Below are positions 43,366 to 53,052 of a stretch of DNA of 59,277 nt, piece after piece. This stretch comes from an uncultured Dorea sp. (GTDB lineage Bacteria > Bacillota > Clostridia > Lachnospirales > Lachnospiraceae): NCBI GenBank assembly GCA_910584575.1, contig CAJUBG010000021.1, forward strand, positions 1-59,277. The letters are read 5' to 3'. Made by a program: the position numbers and the translations under genes. The notes under the pieces are model-generated. The model saw only the letters and a program-made list of their open reading frames with translations, ran no database searches and had not been told where the DNA came from. How positions within the stretch are numbered: position 1 is the first letter of the stretch; each line of letters begins with the position of its first letter.

Positions 43366-44373
43366 TCAACCTTTGTCTGCTAACGTGTAAAACATGTCTA
43401 CCGTTAAACGCTCAAGCGCCTCCTCATCCGCGTAGAACTCCTCATGATGGTCTCCCACCGTCCGTTCTCCCTCAATCTGGACAACCAGGTCTTCAAAATC
43501 CATTTTATCTATATAAAAGTAAAAAGACGGCAATTCCATTTTCCCGATATCCGTCGTCATATTCTCATTCATGATAGAGTACAGTTCAAACAACAGCTTC
43601 GGGTCAGTCTTTATCGTTTCTTTTAACGCGCCAATATATCCCTTAATATACTGCTTCTGACGCTCTGCCCTTTCCTCACAGCTTGCGTAAGTATGGATAT
43701 CCCGCACATGGAGATAATTAAAACTATGGCCTCCTGTAAGATGCACCGTATTTCCCGGCGTAAACATTGGGCTAAGCTTTGCAAGCTCAGCGTCCACATA
43801 TTCCGAAGCCATCTGGACCGTAACCCCTCCCACAGCGTCGTTTAGGGCGGGAACAGCATTAAAATTAATGGCGCAATACCTGTGGATGGGAATATTCAGC
43901 AAAAGCGCGGAAACATCCTGCGCCGTTTTCAGACAGCTATCCTCCTCGTCAATACCATAGGCGTACTGCAGGGTAATCTGCATGGTCCTGGTATTAAAAT
44001 AATTTCCCTCTGCGTCATAGATATCCACAGGCATCATCAAATCACGGGGAATATTTAAAATCTTCATCTCCCTGGTCTTTGAATTCAAACTAATCAGAAA
44101 AATAGCGTCGGACTGCCCTCTTTCTCCTGGAAGCACGTCCTGGTTCAAGGCATGGTCATGGTCGATTCCAAGACACAGGATGTTAATCAAATCCTCGTTA
44201 TATACATAATGCTCTCCCTCATACTGAATCGGCTGCACCTTGCCCTCTATAACCTTATTTCTCCTAAGAAGGGCGCCTGACCAGGACAGGACATACAAAA
44301 ATGTTCCGGCCAGAAGAACAACTCCAACCAGAAGCATCCCCCATAGATAAATTTTCTTATTCTTCTTCATCAT
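43366..44373 (-). CDS. LytR-CpsA-Psr (LCP) family glycopolymer ligase
   Basis: 335 residues: a short cytoplasmic start, one membrane segment (7-30), then the LCP domain with LCLGIDHDHA, RGQSDAIFLISLN, LNIPRDLMMPVD and a GGVTVQM/GHSFNYLHVRD part. These enzymes attach glycopolymers such as teichoic acid or capsule from undecaprenyl diphosphate to peptidoglycan. It lies outside the polysaccharide operon but could act on its product. It overlaps the sortase gene by 17 bases. Confidence 0.88.
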   Translation of the reverse strand: MMKKNKKIYLWGMLLVGVVLLAGTFLYVLSWSGALLRRNKVIEGKVQPIQYEGEHYVYNEDLINILCLGIDHDHALNQDVLPGERGQSDAIFLISLNSKTREMKILNIPRDLMMPVDIYDAEGNYFNTRTMQITLQYAYGIDEEDSCLKTAQDVSALLLNIPIHRYCAINFNAVPALNDAVGGVTVQMASEYVDAELAKLSPMFTPGNTVHLTGGHSFNYLHVRDIHTYASCEERAERQKQYIKGYIGALKETIKTDPKLLFELYSIMNENMTTDIGKMELPSFYFYIDKMDFEDLVVQIEGERTVGDHHEEFYADEEALERLTVDMFYTLADKG

Positions 44374-45091
44374 CCCGCACTCCGATAATCAGCCACCGGT
44401 TGGACGGCTGGTCGCCGATACAGGTAGACAGGGTAATCATGGAGTCCTGGTTCGTGGGCGCAAATTCTTCATTGAAATACGCCGGCTGCTGTCCGAAATT
44501 CTTGATATCCTCGATAAACCGGCTCCTCTCTGTCAGCGTGTCGAAATTATAGCTCTTGGGTATGTAACGGTCATCAAACACGACTGCCGCATACACATGG
44601 TATTTAATCGCCTCGTCCGGCAGATAAATGTTGATTTCCGTATTCTCTCTGAAAAAAGCCTCGTCGTCATAGTCGTGAAGGCTTCCAAACATACTTCCGT
44701 CGTTCATGTCATGCCCATAGATAATGGTATTGTTTTCATGGAAATCCCGACTGTTCAGATTCTCCGTGTAAATAGAACCCGGAAGCCCCTCCGTCTTTTC
44801 CAGAGTTGTGTTGAGATAATCAACACTCCCGTCCGCGCTCTGTAAGATGGGATAATCAACCTTGGTGCCCGGTATCTGGATGTAGGCATAGACATCACTG
44901 TTGACTGCCTGAAGCTCATCAAAATCCACCGGAATTTCTACCTTCTTTTTCTCCTCTCCCTCGTCAAGATTCAGCTCTTGAACCTCGGCTTTTTCCTCAC
45001 TTTTCGGACTTCCCGCGAAAAAAATAACACCCACTATGGCAAGCGCCGCTATAACCGCGCCTGCAATACCTATCTTTACATACTTTTCCAC
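44357..45091 (-). CDS. Class B sortase
   Basis: 244 residues: N-terminal membrane anchor (about 7-25), then the sortase B core with YIQIPGTKVDYPILQ, the catalytic His in IIYGHDMNDGSMF, Cys in ITLSTCIGD and Arg in SNRWLIIGV. The start is uncertain: GTG 45091 has GGAG 7 bases upstream, whereas ATG 45097 is almost on top of that site. It is the first gene of a three-gene operon driven by a consensus promoter with a palindromic operator. Confidence 0.9.
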   Translation of the reverse strand: MEKYVKIGIAGAVIAALAIVGVIFFAGSPKSEEKAEVQELNLDEGEEKKKVEIPVDFDELQAVNSDVYAYIQIPGTKVDYPILQSADGSVDYLNTTLEKTEGLPGSIYTENLNSRDFHENNTIIYGHDMNDGSMFGSLHDYDDEAFFRENTEINIYLPDEAIKYHVYAAVVFDDRYIPKSYNFDTLTERSRFIEDIKNFGQQPAYFNEEFAPTNQDSMITLSTCIGDQPSNRWLIIGVRDDEEE

Positions 45092-45120
45092 AACCATTCT
45101 CCTTACCACATCTTTTGTCG

Positions 45121-45140
45121 TATAAGATTATAATCTTATA
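45121..45140. promoter_or_regulatory. Palindromic operator overlapping the sortase promoter
   Basis: A perfect 20-bp palindrome with half-site TATAAGATTA; it covers the -10 hexamer of the leftward sortase promoter and lies upstream of the divergent XRE gene. A likely binding site for that regulator. Confidence 0.75.
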
Positions 45141-45155
45141 AAGTTTATTTGTCAA
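45127..45155 (-). promoter_or_regulatory. Consensus promoter of the sortase operon
   Basis: Leftward TTGACA (45155-45150), 17 bases, TATAAT (45132-45127): both hexamers are perfect consensus, so the default would be very strong expression unless repressed. Confidence 0.88.
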
Positions 45156-45220
45156 CACCTTTAAAGATTTATTTTTATACACAAACTATTGATAAAATAA
45201 TCTTGAAAGGGTGTGATATC

Positions 45221-45550
45221 ATGAAAAATCTGAAATTATTGCGAAACCAAAAAGGATTAACTCAGCAAAAACTGGCTGACATACTCCATATCAGCCAGCA
45301 GTCTGTCTACAAATATGAAAATGATATAACTTCTCCGGATATCGAGACACTAAAGAATATTGCAGATTTTTTTGAGACCTCCATCGACTATGTAGTTGGT
45401 TACACAGAACTCCCGCACAAGATTGAACCAACCGTCAAATTATCCTTGAACCAGGACGAAGCAAAACTGATTGAAAAGTATCAGAGCCTTTCACCAAAAC
45501 GTCGCTCAGTCATACATTCCGTGATCGACAGCTATTCTGATAATTACTGA
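45221..45550 (+). CDS. XRE-family transcriptional regulator
   Basis: 109 residues: an HTH_XRE domain at 1-60 (LRNQKGLTQQKLADILHISQ, QSVYKYENDITSPDIETL) and a short helical C-terminal part. ATG 45221 was chosen for the GAAAGGG site and because the HTH starts there. It is divergent from the sortase operon, and the palindrome covering that operon's -10 element suggests that it represses it. Confidence 0.88.
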   Translation: MKNLKLLRNQKGLTQQKLADILHISQQSVYKYENDITSPDIETLKNIADFFETSIDYVVGYTELPHKIEPTVKLSLNQDEAKLIEKYQSLSPKRRSVIHSVIDSYSDNY

Positions 45551-45619
45551 GGATACAAAAGAGAAATCTCCCGAATAGCTTTTTGCCGCCCTGGGTATAC
45601 TAATGCTTGGGGTGATGCA

Positions 45620-45799
45620 ATGATTTTCAAGGACGAATTTCCAATCGGCTTTACCATGTCGCTGGCCCAACACTCTGATGTTTTGACTAAGTTCGCTTCC
45701 CTTTCTGCGGACGAGCAGCAGCGAATCGTGGACGGCTCCCGCCAGATGAAAAGCCGTAAGGAGATGCAGAATTATGTGGAGAATATGTTTCAGGGATAA
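45620..45799 (+). CDS. Small conserved protein (59 residues)
   Basis: 59 residues, helical, beginning MIFKDEFPIGFTMSLAQHSD, with LSADEQQRIVDGS and MQNYVENM. Short proteins with IGF-x-MALAQ and SxEEQQxIIDG patterns recur in Lachnospiraceae; their function is unknown to me. TTGGGGTG lies just before the ATG. It lies 69 bases after the XRE gene and ends in a strong hairpin. Confidence 0.7.
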   Translation: MIFKDEFPIGFTMSLAQHSDVLTKFASLSADEQQRIVDGSRQMKSRKEMQNYVENMFQG

Positions 45800-45825
45800 G
45801 GCTTGCCTTATCCCTCGTCTTTTTC
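45793..45825 (+). terminator. Terminator after the 59-residue ORF
   Basis: 9-bp stem GGGATAAGG/CCTTATCCC, 4-base loop, followed by TCGTCTTTTT. It overlaps the end of the convergent M23 peptidase gene. Confidence 0.8.
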
Positions 45826-46917
45826 CTTCTTCTCCTTCAGATACCGGACTGCCGACGGGTCCTTCATTTCCTCCACACGCCTCCATTCCTTTGTGGCGTC
45901 GTCCCGCTTAACCTCAGACTGATGCTGGTACAAAAATCTGACAAGCTCATAACCGCTAACCCAGATCTCATTACTTCCCTCCCGCTGTGCCTCGTCAAAG
46001 ATCAACTGCAGCCCGAAATGCAGATGGTATTCGTCAATATTATTTACATTTTCCTCCTTGCTGTATCCTGTTCTTCCTATATATCCAATCACGTCCCCCG
46101 CCTGCACCACAGACCCTTTCTCAAGATTTTCCGCGTAGGGCCTATCCTGCCGCAGATGGGCATAGTAATAGTAACGTTTTCCGTCAAAGCTGTTGATTCC
46201 TATCCGCCATCCGCCGTACTGGTTCCATCCAAGCTCTGCCACATAGCCGGATTCCACGGCAATCACCGGTGTTCCCACCTGCCCCATCATGTCGTGGCCT
46301 AAGTGATTCCTCCGATAACCGTAGGTCCTGGATACGCCGAAGTCGTCATAGTCTCTGTAAGGGAAGCCTTTGGCAATGGGATGAAAGGCTTTCAAGCCGT
46401 ATACCCTCCTGCCGGCGATTTTGTACGCCCCCACCATGCCGTCAAGCACCGCCCCGTAAGCCTCTCGGTAATAGGGATAATACTCCATACCCTCCGTCAT
46501 TTCCTCCAGAGTCTTTTCCCCATTTGCGAGAACCTCCGCTATATTGTCCAGGTCCTGTTCTTTGTATCCGGAAAAATCACCGCCGTACCTTGCCCCCAGA
46601 ACTGCTAAAAGCTCTACCCAGTTTAGATGCACGTCTTTTTCGTAGGTATCAAGGTCGTACTGGTAAGCCCTCCTCATAGCTTCACAGGTCACGTTAAACT
46701 CTACCCATTTGATATAATCCTTCTCCCCCTCCTCCGCCTGATGGGAATCGTCGTCTTTCCCGTTATCCTCCGTCTGGCCAGTCCCCTCCTTCTCCTTTGC
46801 CTTCATAGCCGTCACGCCTTCCCATCGAAAAGACGAGTTGTACTCCCCTTTAGCCGTCAACAGTCCGCCAACGGCAAGGGATATGCATAAAAGCAGCACT
46901 GACGTATGCTTTTTCAT
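45808..46917 (-). CDS. M23 family metallopeptidase, membrane-anchored or secreted
   Basis: 369 residues with a signal or anchor at 6-24, a charged linker and a LytM domain with zinc ligands in NHLGHDMMG (near 215) and HLHFGLQ (near 305). Such enzymes cut peptidoglycan cross-bridges; some are inactive regulators, but both ligand motifs are intact here. The start is uncertain (ATG 46917 or GTG 46932). It lies alone, 150 bases after glgP. Confidence 0.85.
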   Translation of the reverse strand: MKKHTSVLLLCISLAVGGLLTAKGEYNSSFRWEGVTAMKAKEKEGTGQTEDNGKDDDSHQAEEGEKDYIKWVEFNVTCEAMRRAYQYDLDTYEKDVHLNWVELLAVLGARYGGDFSGYKEQDLDNIAEVLANGEKTLEEMTEGMEYYPYYREAYGAVLDGMVGAYKIAGRRVYGLKAFHPIAKGFPYRDYDDFGVSRTYGYRRNHLGHDMMGQVGTPVIAVESGYVAELGWNQYGGWRIGINSFDGKRYYYYAHLRQDRPYAENLEKGSVVQAGDVIGYIGRTGYSKEENVNNIDEYHLHFGLQLIFDEAQREGSNEIWVSGYELVRFLYQHQSEVKRDDATKEWRRVEEMKDPSAVRYLKEKKEKDEG

Positions 46918-47007
46918 CCACCCATGCCCCACATTTCGTATCTGCTTTCACAGTCAGCTTATGCGGATTTTCCTCCTTACATTCCAAATACGTGAGAATT
47001 CCCCACC

Positions 47008-47055
47008 AAAAAAGGACTGCCGGAAACCGTTGCGTTTCCGACAATCCTATTTTTA
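47008..47055 (-). terminator. Terminator of glgP
   Basis: Stem AGGATTGTCGGAAAC with GTTTCCGGCAGTCCT around GCAACG, followed leftward by TTTTTT. Confidence 0.85.
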
Positions 47056-47066
47056 CTTTTTCCTTC

Positions 47067-49325
47067 TTATTTTAAATGCCAGATGTCATGGTTATAATCC
47101 CCAATCGTCCTGTCTGATGAGAAATATCCGGCCTTGGCAATATTGACCAACATCTTCTTACTCCATGCCTTCCTGTCCTCGTAGTCCTCGTATGCCCTCT
47201 CCTTTACTGCAATATAATCCTTCAGATCCAGAAGCGTCATGAACCAATCCTTGTAAATCAGTTCTGCATGAATCTGCAACAAATGATAGGGATCTCCAAT
47301 CTTCATAAGCTCCGGACTGATGATAAAGTTCACCAGTGTACGAATCTGCTCATCCTCGATATAATAATCAGCCGCCCGATAGCTGCTCTTGGCATAATGC
47401 TCAATAACCGTCTCACTGGACTTACCGAAGATGTAGATATTCTCATCTCCCACCAGCTCGTGAATCTCCACGTTGGCGCCATCCTCCGTTCCAAGAGTCA
47501 CCGCGCCGTTTAACATAAACTTCATGTTTCCGGTTCCTGACGCCTCCTTGGAGGCCAGGGAAATCTGCTCGGAAATATCGCAGGCAGGAATGAGGTGCTC
47601 TGCCATCGTTACATTATAGTTCTCCACCATCACAACCTTAAGATAAGGCGCAACCTCAGGGTCACTTGCCGTCAATTCCTGCAGACACAGAATGAGATGG
47701 ATAATATCCTTGGCAATGTTGTAGGCCGGCGCTGCCTTTGCCCCGAAAATCATGGTAATCGGCGTCTTTGGCTTCCTTCCTGCCTTAATCTCCAAATACT
47801 TATAGATTACATAGAGTGTGTTCATCTGCTGACGCTTGTACTCATGGAGACGCTTCACCTGAATATCGAAGATAGAATCCGGATTAAGCTCTAACCCCTG
47901 CGCCTCTTTCAAGTAATCCGAAAGCTCTGCCTTCTTCGTATGCTTAACCGAAAGCAATTTCTCAAGGGCGGCCTCATTGTCAAGCTGCTTCATCAATGAC
48001 TCAAGGTTGTTGGCATCCTTGCGGAAATCCCCTTCTGCATATTCGTCAAGCCACTGCACCAACTCCTTGTTACAGTGCAGAAGCCATCTGCGGAAGGTAA
48101 TTCCGTTGGTCTTATTGTTGAACTTCTCCGGATAAATATCATAGAAGGGCTTAAGCTCTGAATTCTTCAAAATCTCCGTGTGCAGAGCCGCCACACCGTT
48201 GACGCTGTATCCGAAATGGATGTCCATGTGCGCCATGTGCACCCGCTGCTGGTCGTCAATGATGGCAACCCTTGGATCCTGGTATCTGCCCTTCATACGC
48301 ATGTCCAAATCCTTGATAATCGGCACAATCTGAGGCGCTACCTGTTCAAGATAGTCAAGAGGCCACTTCTCCAGCGCCTCTGCCAGAATGGTATGATTCG
48401 TATAAGCGCAGGTCTTCTGTACAATCTCGATTGCCTCATTGAAATCCACGTTCTTCTGCACCAAAAGACGGATTAACTCCGGAATTACCATGGACGGATG
48501 GGTATCGTTAATCTGGATTGCCACATGCTCATGAAGCTTGCGAAGGTCATACCCCTTCTCCTCGCACTCCTTTAAGATTAACTGGGCGCCGTTGGAAACC
48601 ATGAAATACTGCTGGTAAATCCGAAGCAGGTTCCCCGCCCTGTCGCTGTCGTCCGGATAAAGGAACAGGGTAAGATTCCTTCCGATATCCTGCTTGTCAA
48701 AGGAAATGCCGTTCCAGATGATACTCTCGTCCACACCCTCAACGTCGAACAAATGCAGCTTGTTCTTTCCATTCTCGTATCCCGCCACATCAATGTCATA
48801 AAGCTTAGACTTAAGCGTAAAATCCTTAAAAGGCACCTGGAAGCTGATTCCCGTATCCGAAAGCCAGGACTTGGGCTCAATCCATGGGTTTGGCACCTCC
48901 TTCTGCTTATGGTCCTCAAACACCTGACGGAACAAGCCCATGTGGTAGTTCAGTCCGATTCCGTCCCCACTAAGCCCCAGTGACGCAATGGAATCCAGGA
49001 AACATGCCGCAAGACGGCCCAGACCTCCATTACCCAGAGACGGCTCAGGCTCAATCTCCTCGATGGCAGACAGCTTCTTCCCGTTCTTCTCCAATAACTG
49101 CGCTACTTCGTCATAAATTCCAAGATTAATCAGATTGTTGGATAACAATTTACCGATCAAAAACTCCGCTGAAATATAATATACCTTCTTATCTCCGGTA
49201 ATATCCGGCGTCTCCTTCAATCTCTCCTTCGTGTATGCAAGCAGGGCATAATAAATCTCCCTGTCGCCTGCATCCTTTACGTCCTTATTCAGCTCGTTCT
49301 GCAAAAATGTCGCTAAATCAAGCAT
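47067..49325 (-). CDS. glgP: Glycogen/starch phosphorylase
   Basis: 752 residues. Family landmarks: YYISAEFLIGKLL near 48, EPSLGNGGLGRLAACFLDS near 94, QINDTHPSM near 280, and the PLP lysine region EASGTGNMKFMLNG near 597-610. It releases glucose 1-phosphate from alpha-glucans. It is shorter than the roughly 820 residues of E. coli GlgP, as is common in Clostridia. No other glycogen genes are adjacent. Confidence 0.95.
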   Translation of the reverse strand: MLDLATFLQNELNKDVKDAGDREIYYALLAYTKERLKETPDITGDKKVYYISAEFLIGKLLSNNLINLGIYDEVAQLLEKNGKKLSAIEEIEPEPSLGNGGLGRLAACFLDSIASLGLSGDGIGLNYHMGLFRQVFEDHKQKEVPNPWIEPKSWLSDTGISFQVPFKDFTLKSKLYDIDVAGYENGKNKLHLFDVEGVDESIIWNGISFDKQDIGRNLTLFLYPDDSDRAGNLLRIYQQYFMVSNGAQLILKECEEKGYDLRKLHEHVAIQINDTHPSMVIPELIRLLVQKNVDFNEAIEIVQKTCAYTNHTILAEALEKWPLDYLEQVAPQIVPIIKDLDMRMKGRYQDPRVAIIDDQQRVHMAHMDIHFGYSVNGVAALHTEILKNSELKPFYDIYPEKFNNKTNGITFRRWLLHCNKELVQWLDEYAEGDFRKDANNLESLMKQLDNEAALEKLLSVKHTKKAELSDYLKEAQGLELNPDSIFDIQVKRLHEYKRQQMNTLYVIYKYLEIKAGRKPKTPITMIFGAKAAPAYNIAKDIIHLILCLQELTASDPEVAPYLKVVMVENYNVTMAEHLIPACDISEQISLASKEASGTGNMKFMLNGAVTLGTEDGANVEIHELVGDENIYIFGKSSETVIEHYAKSSYRAADYYIEDEQIRTLVNFIISPELMKIGDPYHLLQIHAELIYKDWFMTLLDLKDYIAVKERAYEDYEDRKAWSKKMLVNIAKAGYFSSDRTIGDYNHDIWHLK

Positions 49326-49343
49326 AATATTCCTCCATATAAA

Positions 49344-49649
49344 TTATTCTGCCGTTGCCTTCTCCACCTGGGCAATCGACGACTTCTGCATCGGAATCCT
49401 GCAATTCCGGTTACTGCCAAACTCCACAATCACATCACTGTCACTGATATCAATGAGCACACCGTAGAAGCCGCTTGTGGTGAGAACCGTATCTCCCACC
49501 TCCATCTCAGCAATCATTGCCTGGACTCTTTTCTGCTCCTTCTTCTGGGGCCTTAAGAAAATAAAATAAAAGCCGCCGAAAATAACCGCATATACAAGAA
49601 TCAGTAATGCCCAGCTTCCCCCCGCACTCTGCGTTGCCAATGTGTACAT
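49344..49649 (-). CDS. yajC: Preprotein translocase subunit YajC
   Basis: 101 residues: one membrane helix (16-35, containing FGGFYFIFLRPQKKEQK) followed by a small beta domain with VGDTVLTTSGFYG. This is the conserved SecDF-associated subunit; it lies downstream of tgt, the usual neighbour in bacteria. Confidence 0.95.
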   Translation of the reverse strand: MYTLATQSAGGSWALLILVYAVIFGGFYFIFLRPQKKEQKRVQAMIAEMEVGDTVLTTSGFYGVLIDISDSDVIVEFGSNRNCRIPMQKSSIAQVEKATAE

Positions 49650-49757
49650 AAAATCTTTCCTCCTAAATTTAAAACGATATTGCTATCATACACAAAAATC
49701 AGACATACATCAAGTTATTTTAGAGAATTCTTCCTTTTTTCATGATATTTTAATGGA

Positions 49758-50879
49758 TTAAGCCATCCCGCCAAGCTTCTTTGCCTTATACTCCTGATAA
49801 CGGCCCTCCTCAATCGCCTCCCTTACCTCCTCCATCATCGTGTTATAGAAATACAGGTTGTGGAGTACGCACAGACGCATACCTAGCATCTCCTTCGCCT
49901 TTAACAGATGACGGATATAGGCCCTGGAATACGTCCGGCACGCCGGACACTGGCAGCCCTCCTCAATGGGGCTGTCATCCAGCTCATACTTAGCGTTAAA
50001 AAGGTTCAGCTTCCCCTGATTGGTATATACATGGCCGTGGCGCCCATTGCGGCTCGGATATACACAGTCAAAGAAATCCACGCCCCTCTCCACCGCCTCC
50101 AAAATATTCGCCGGCGTCCCCACGCCCATGAGATAGGTTGGCTTATCTGCCGGAAGGTGGGGCACCACAGCCTCCAGAATCCGGTACATTTCCTCGTGGG
50201 ACTCTCCCACCGCCAGACCGCCGACGGCGTAACCGTCAAGGCCAAGCTCTGTGATCTTTTGGGCATGGCGAATCCGGATATCCTCGTAAACGCCTCCCTG
50301 GTTAATCCCAAACAGCAGCTGATGTCTGTTGATGGTGTCCGTAAGGCCATTCAGCCTGTCCATCTCTTTTTTACACCGGATAAGCCACCGCGCCGTCCGG
50401 TCCACAGACCTCTCCATATACTCTCGGTCCGCAACGCTTGACGGGCACTCGTCAAACGCCATGGCAATGGTGGAGGCCAGATTGGACTGAATCTGCATAC
50501 TTTCCTCCGGACCCATAAATATCTTTCTTCCGTCTATATGAGAGTTAAAATAAACTCCCTCCTCCTTGATTCTCCTTAAGCCTGCCAGAGAGAATACCTG
50601 GAAACCGCCTGAATCCGTGAGAATCGGCTTGTCCCACGCCATAAACCTGTGAAGCCCTCCAAGTCTTTTCACCACTTCATCCCCTGGACGGACATGAAGA
50701 TGGTAGGTATTGGAAAGCTCTACCTGTGTCTTGATTCCTCTCAGATCATCGGTGGAAACCGCGCCCTTAATGGCTGCTGCCGTTCCAACATTCATAAATA
50801 CAGGGGTCTCAACGACCCCATGTACAGTATGCAATCTTCCTCTCTTGGCAAGGCCGTCTCTTTTGATTAATTCATACAT
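49758..50879 (-). CDS. tgt: Queuine tRNA-ribosyltransferase
   Basis: 373 residues. The catalytic region is ILTDSGGFQVFSL, with Asp near 90, then GGLAVGES near 225, and the zinc site CQCPACRTYSRAY followed by LHN. It exchanges guanine for preQ1 at the wobble position of GUN tRNAs. Complete, and followed by yajC as usual. Confidence 0.96.
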   Translation of the reverse strand: MYELIKRDGLAKRGRLHTVHGVVETPVFMNVGTAAAIKGAVSTDDLRGIKTQVELSNTYHLHVRPGDEVVKRLGGLHRFMAWDKPILTDSGGFQVFSLAGLRRIKEEGVYFNSHIDGRKIFMGPEESMQIQSNLASTIAMAFDECPSSVADREYMERSVDRTARWLIRCKKEMDRLNGLTDTINRHQLLFGINQGGVYEDIRIRHAQKITELGLDGYAVGGLAVGESHEEMYRILEAVVPHLPADKPTYLMGVGTPANILEAVERGVDFFDCVYPSRNGRHGHVYTNQGKLNLFNAKYELDDSPIEEGCQCPACRTYSRAYIRHLLKAKEMLGMRLCVLHNLYFYNTMMEEVREAIEEGRYQEYKAKKLGGMA

Positions 50880-50901
50880 GGCCTTCTCCTAACTGTTTTT
50901 A

Positions 50902-52779
50902 CTAATAATGGCAGATTACCGGCACACCGTCGTATACCAGGTCGTATAGCTGCTGTGCAACGCTGTAAGGCAGGTTCACACACCCGTGTGAGCCGTGGGT
51001 CTGGTATCTGCTGCCGCCAAATGATGACTGCCAGGTGGCGTCATGGAATCCGATGCCTCCGTTAAAAGGCATCCAGAAAGCAACCGGAGTCTCATACTCA
51101 TAGGTTCCGTCCGGCTGCTTCTCCCCTCTCAGCGTCCTGTTCTTCTGCTTCCAGGCCAGAGAGTAATAGCCCTGGGGCGTCGCATGCCCTTTGTTCGGGT
51201 TACCCGTAACGCAATCGGACTGTAACACCACCTGCCCGTCCTTGATAAAATACATCCTCTGGTTGGACAGATCCACCTCTGCATAGGTGCTGCCTACATC
51301 CGTGCCTCCATGGCTGATTCCACGGCTTGAATAGTTGGGCTCTCTGGTTACCGTCTCTGCATTCTGGATGTTAGCCAGAAGCGCGCCAAACTCTGCCTCC
51401 TGGTCGATTCTCCATCCGAAGCCGCCGCCCTCCACAGTCACCACATTGCCGCTGGCTGTGGTAAAAGGTCTTGGAACTCCCTTGGTATTATACTTATCAG
51501 CCAGGGTCTGTATATATCCCCTGACTGCCTCCTCGTCAAAGGTCACATTCATATCAGCGTCAACCCTCACCCACTGAGAGATTACGGATGCATCCACCAC
51601 CTCTGTATTGGGATTAAAATCATAAGTAATATTCGCCCCAAGGTAGCTGTTCATAGCTGCCGCCGCTGCCGTAACCTCCGGCGAATCAGACACAAATCTT
51701 GGCAGAGCGTAGCATCCCGCTTCAGAAAGATCAAGGGTAGGCTGAAATCCATTGATTGCCTCCGCTATCTTTGCGTTAAATACCTCCCCGTTAATCTGGG
51801 TTCCCACAACCTCAGGCACAACCGCAAACTGTCCCTCCTGAAACTCCGGATGGGCGTCCACAGAGGGCGTCTGCGCCTCCGGCTTCATACAGCCAAGGGC
51901 CGCGATTGACGCGCTAAGGGCCGCCTCGTCATACTGAACCCCAATCTCCGTCTCTATCTTCGGATGCTCCCACAGAGACTTGGGCCACAGGAATCCATTC
52001 TGGTCCTTTGCAAGCTCGTCAAGCTTCTTACCCGGCACATACTGAATCGAGATATCCGAGCCGGCAATCGTCTCTGTCCCGCCACCGGATTCCTTAAGAG
52101 TCAGCTTATAGCCTGCCACCTTCTTTTTCATCTCGTCTTCCACCTGGTCAACGCTTTTCATAGAGCAGTCGGTTCCGTTAATCTCTGTAAAAAACATAAA
52201 ATGGCTGTTGAAATACACGGCCAAGCCAATGTAAGCAGCCAGCAGAACACCCGCAACACTTCCAACTGTAATCAGAGCTGCCTTCTGAGCCTTCTTACTC
52301 TTATTCTTGCTCTTTTTCCTCCTTCTGCCTCTCCGGCTCATCTTATCCTCTTTTTCTTCTGGCTCCCAATCTCTCAAATCCTCGTCATAATCTGCTTTTC
52401 TCCTTCTGCGCCTGTCTATGGCCTCCTCCTGTACTTCCCGTCTCCTTTTTCCAGATACGTCTCTGTCAGAAGATATACCAGCATGGTCAGAACCCTCCTT
52501 ACGAGGTTTCCTTTTATGCGGGCGAGCCTCCTCTGAAGCCTTCCTTTGCGAAATCTCTTTGGCAGATACCTCTTTAGGCCTTTTCTCCCGCGAAGCCTCT
52601 TTGGCAGATACCTCTTTAGACCTTTTCTCCCGCGAAGCCTTTTTGCCGGAAGATTTTTTTCTGGGAATTTCATCGCTATCATCCATTTCGTTCGTAAATT
52701 TTGGTTGGTTAAGTTCGTCAAAGCTCCTCTTTATGGATTCTTCCATGATATCTTCTGGCCTTTTATTCTTACTACTCAT
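50902..52779 (-). CDS. L,D-transpeptidase with charged cytoplasmic repeat region
   Basis: 625 residues: an acidic/basic N-terminal cytoplasmic region (1-155) containing a 14-residue repeat (SREKRPKEVSAKEA), one membrane helix (about 168-190), a tandem peptidoglycan-binding region (to about 490), and a C-terminal YkuD catalytic domain with HGSHGCVNLP (Cys nucleophile). It forms 3-3 cross-links in the wall. ATG 52779 has GAGGAG 8 bases upstream. The repeat unit of 42 bp is present twice in tandem and can vary in number without changing frame. Confidence 0.9.
   Translation of the reverse strand: MSSKNKRPEDIMEESIKRSFDELNQPKFTNEMDDSDEIPRKKSSGKKASREKRSKEVSAKEASREKRPKEVSAKEISQRKASEEARPHKRKPRKEGSDHAGISSDRDVSGKRRREVQEEAIDRRRRRKADYDEDLRDWEPEEKEDKMSRRGRRRKKSKNKSKKAQKAALITVGSVAGVLLAAYIGLAVYFNSHFMFFTEINGTDCSMKSVDQVEDEMKKKVAGYKLTLKESGGGTETIAGSDISIQYVPGKKLDELAKDQNGFLWPKSLWEHPKIETEIGVQYDEAALSASIAALGCMKPEAQTPSVDAHPEFQEGQFAVVPEVVGTQINGEVFNAKIAEAINGFQPTLDLSEAGCYALPRFVSDSPEVTAAAAAMNSYLGANITYDFNPNTEVVDASVISQWVRVDADMNVTFDEEAVRGYIQTLADKYNTKGVPRPFTTASGNVVTVEGGGFGWRIDQEAEFGALLANIQNAETVTREPNYSSRGISHGGTDVGSTYAEVDLSNQRMYFIKDGQVVLQSDCVTGNPNKGHATPQGYYSLAWKQKNRTLRGEKQPDGTYEYETPVAFWMPFNGGIGFHDATWQSSFGGSRYQTHGSHGCVNLPYSVAQQLYDLVYDGVPVICHY
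52555..52638. repeat. Two tandem 42-bp units in the L,D-transpeptidase gene
   Basis: Two copies of a 42-base unit (14 codons) that differ at one base; they code for lysine/glutamate-rich residues in the cytoplasmic tail. Confidence 0.85.
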
Positions 52780-53052
52780 CAACCTTACTCCTCTGATCGA
52801 ATTTCAAATCTTATCGGACAAAGTCCGTCTGTCAGGACATCCATCATATGACGTCAAGACAATACACTTATACATTATAATATGCACATTTATAAAAGTA
52901 CAGGAAAAAAAACCAAAAAAATAATGAATATTTCCTGAAGATATTGCAATTTTATTACAAATATATTAAAATTATACAATTTATTATTCTTCCATCTGAC
53001 AGAGGTTTATGCTAAAATAATTGAAAAATTAAAATTGGCAAAGGAGAGGTAT

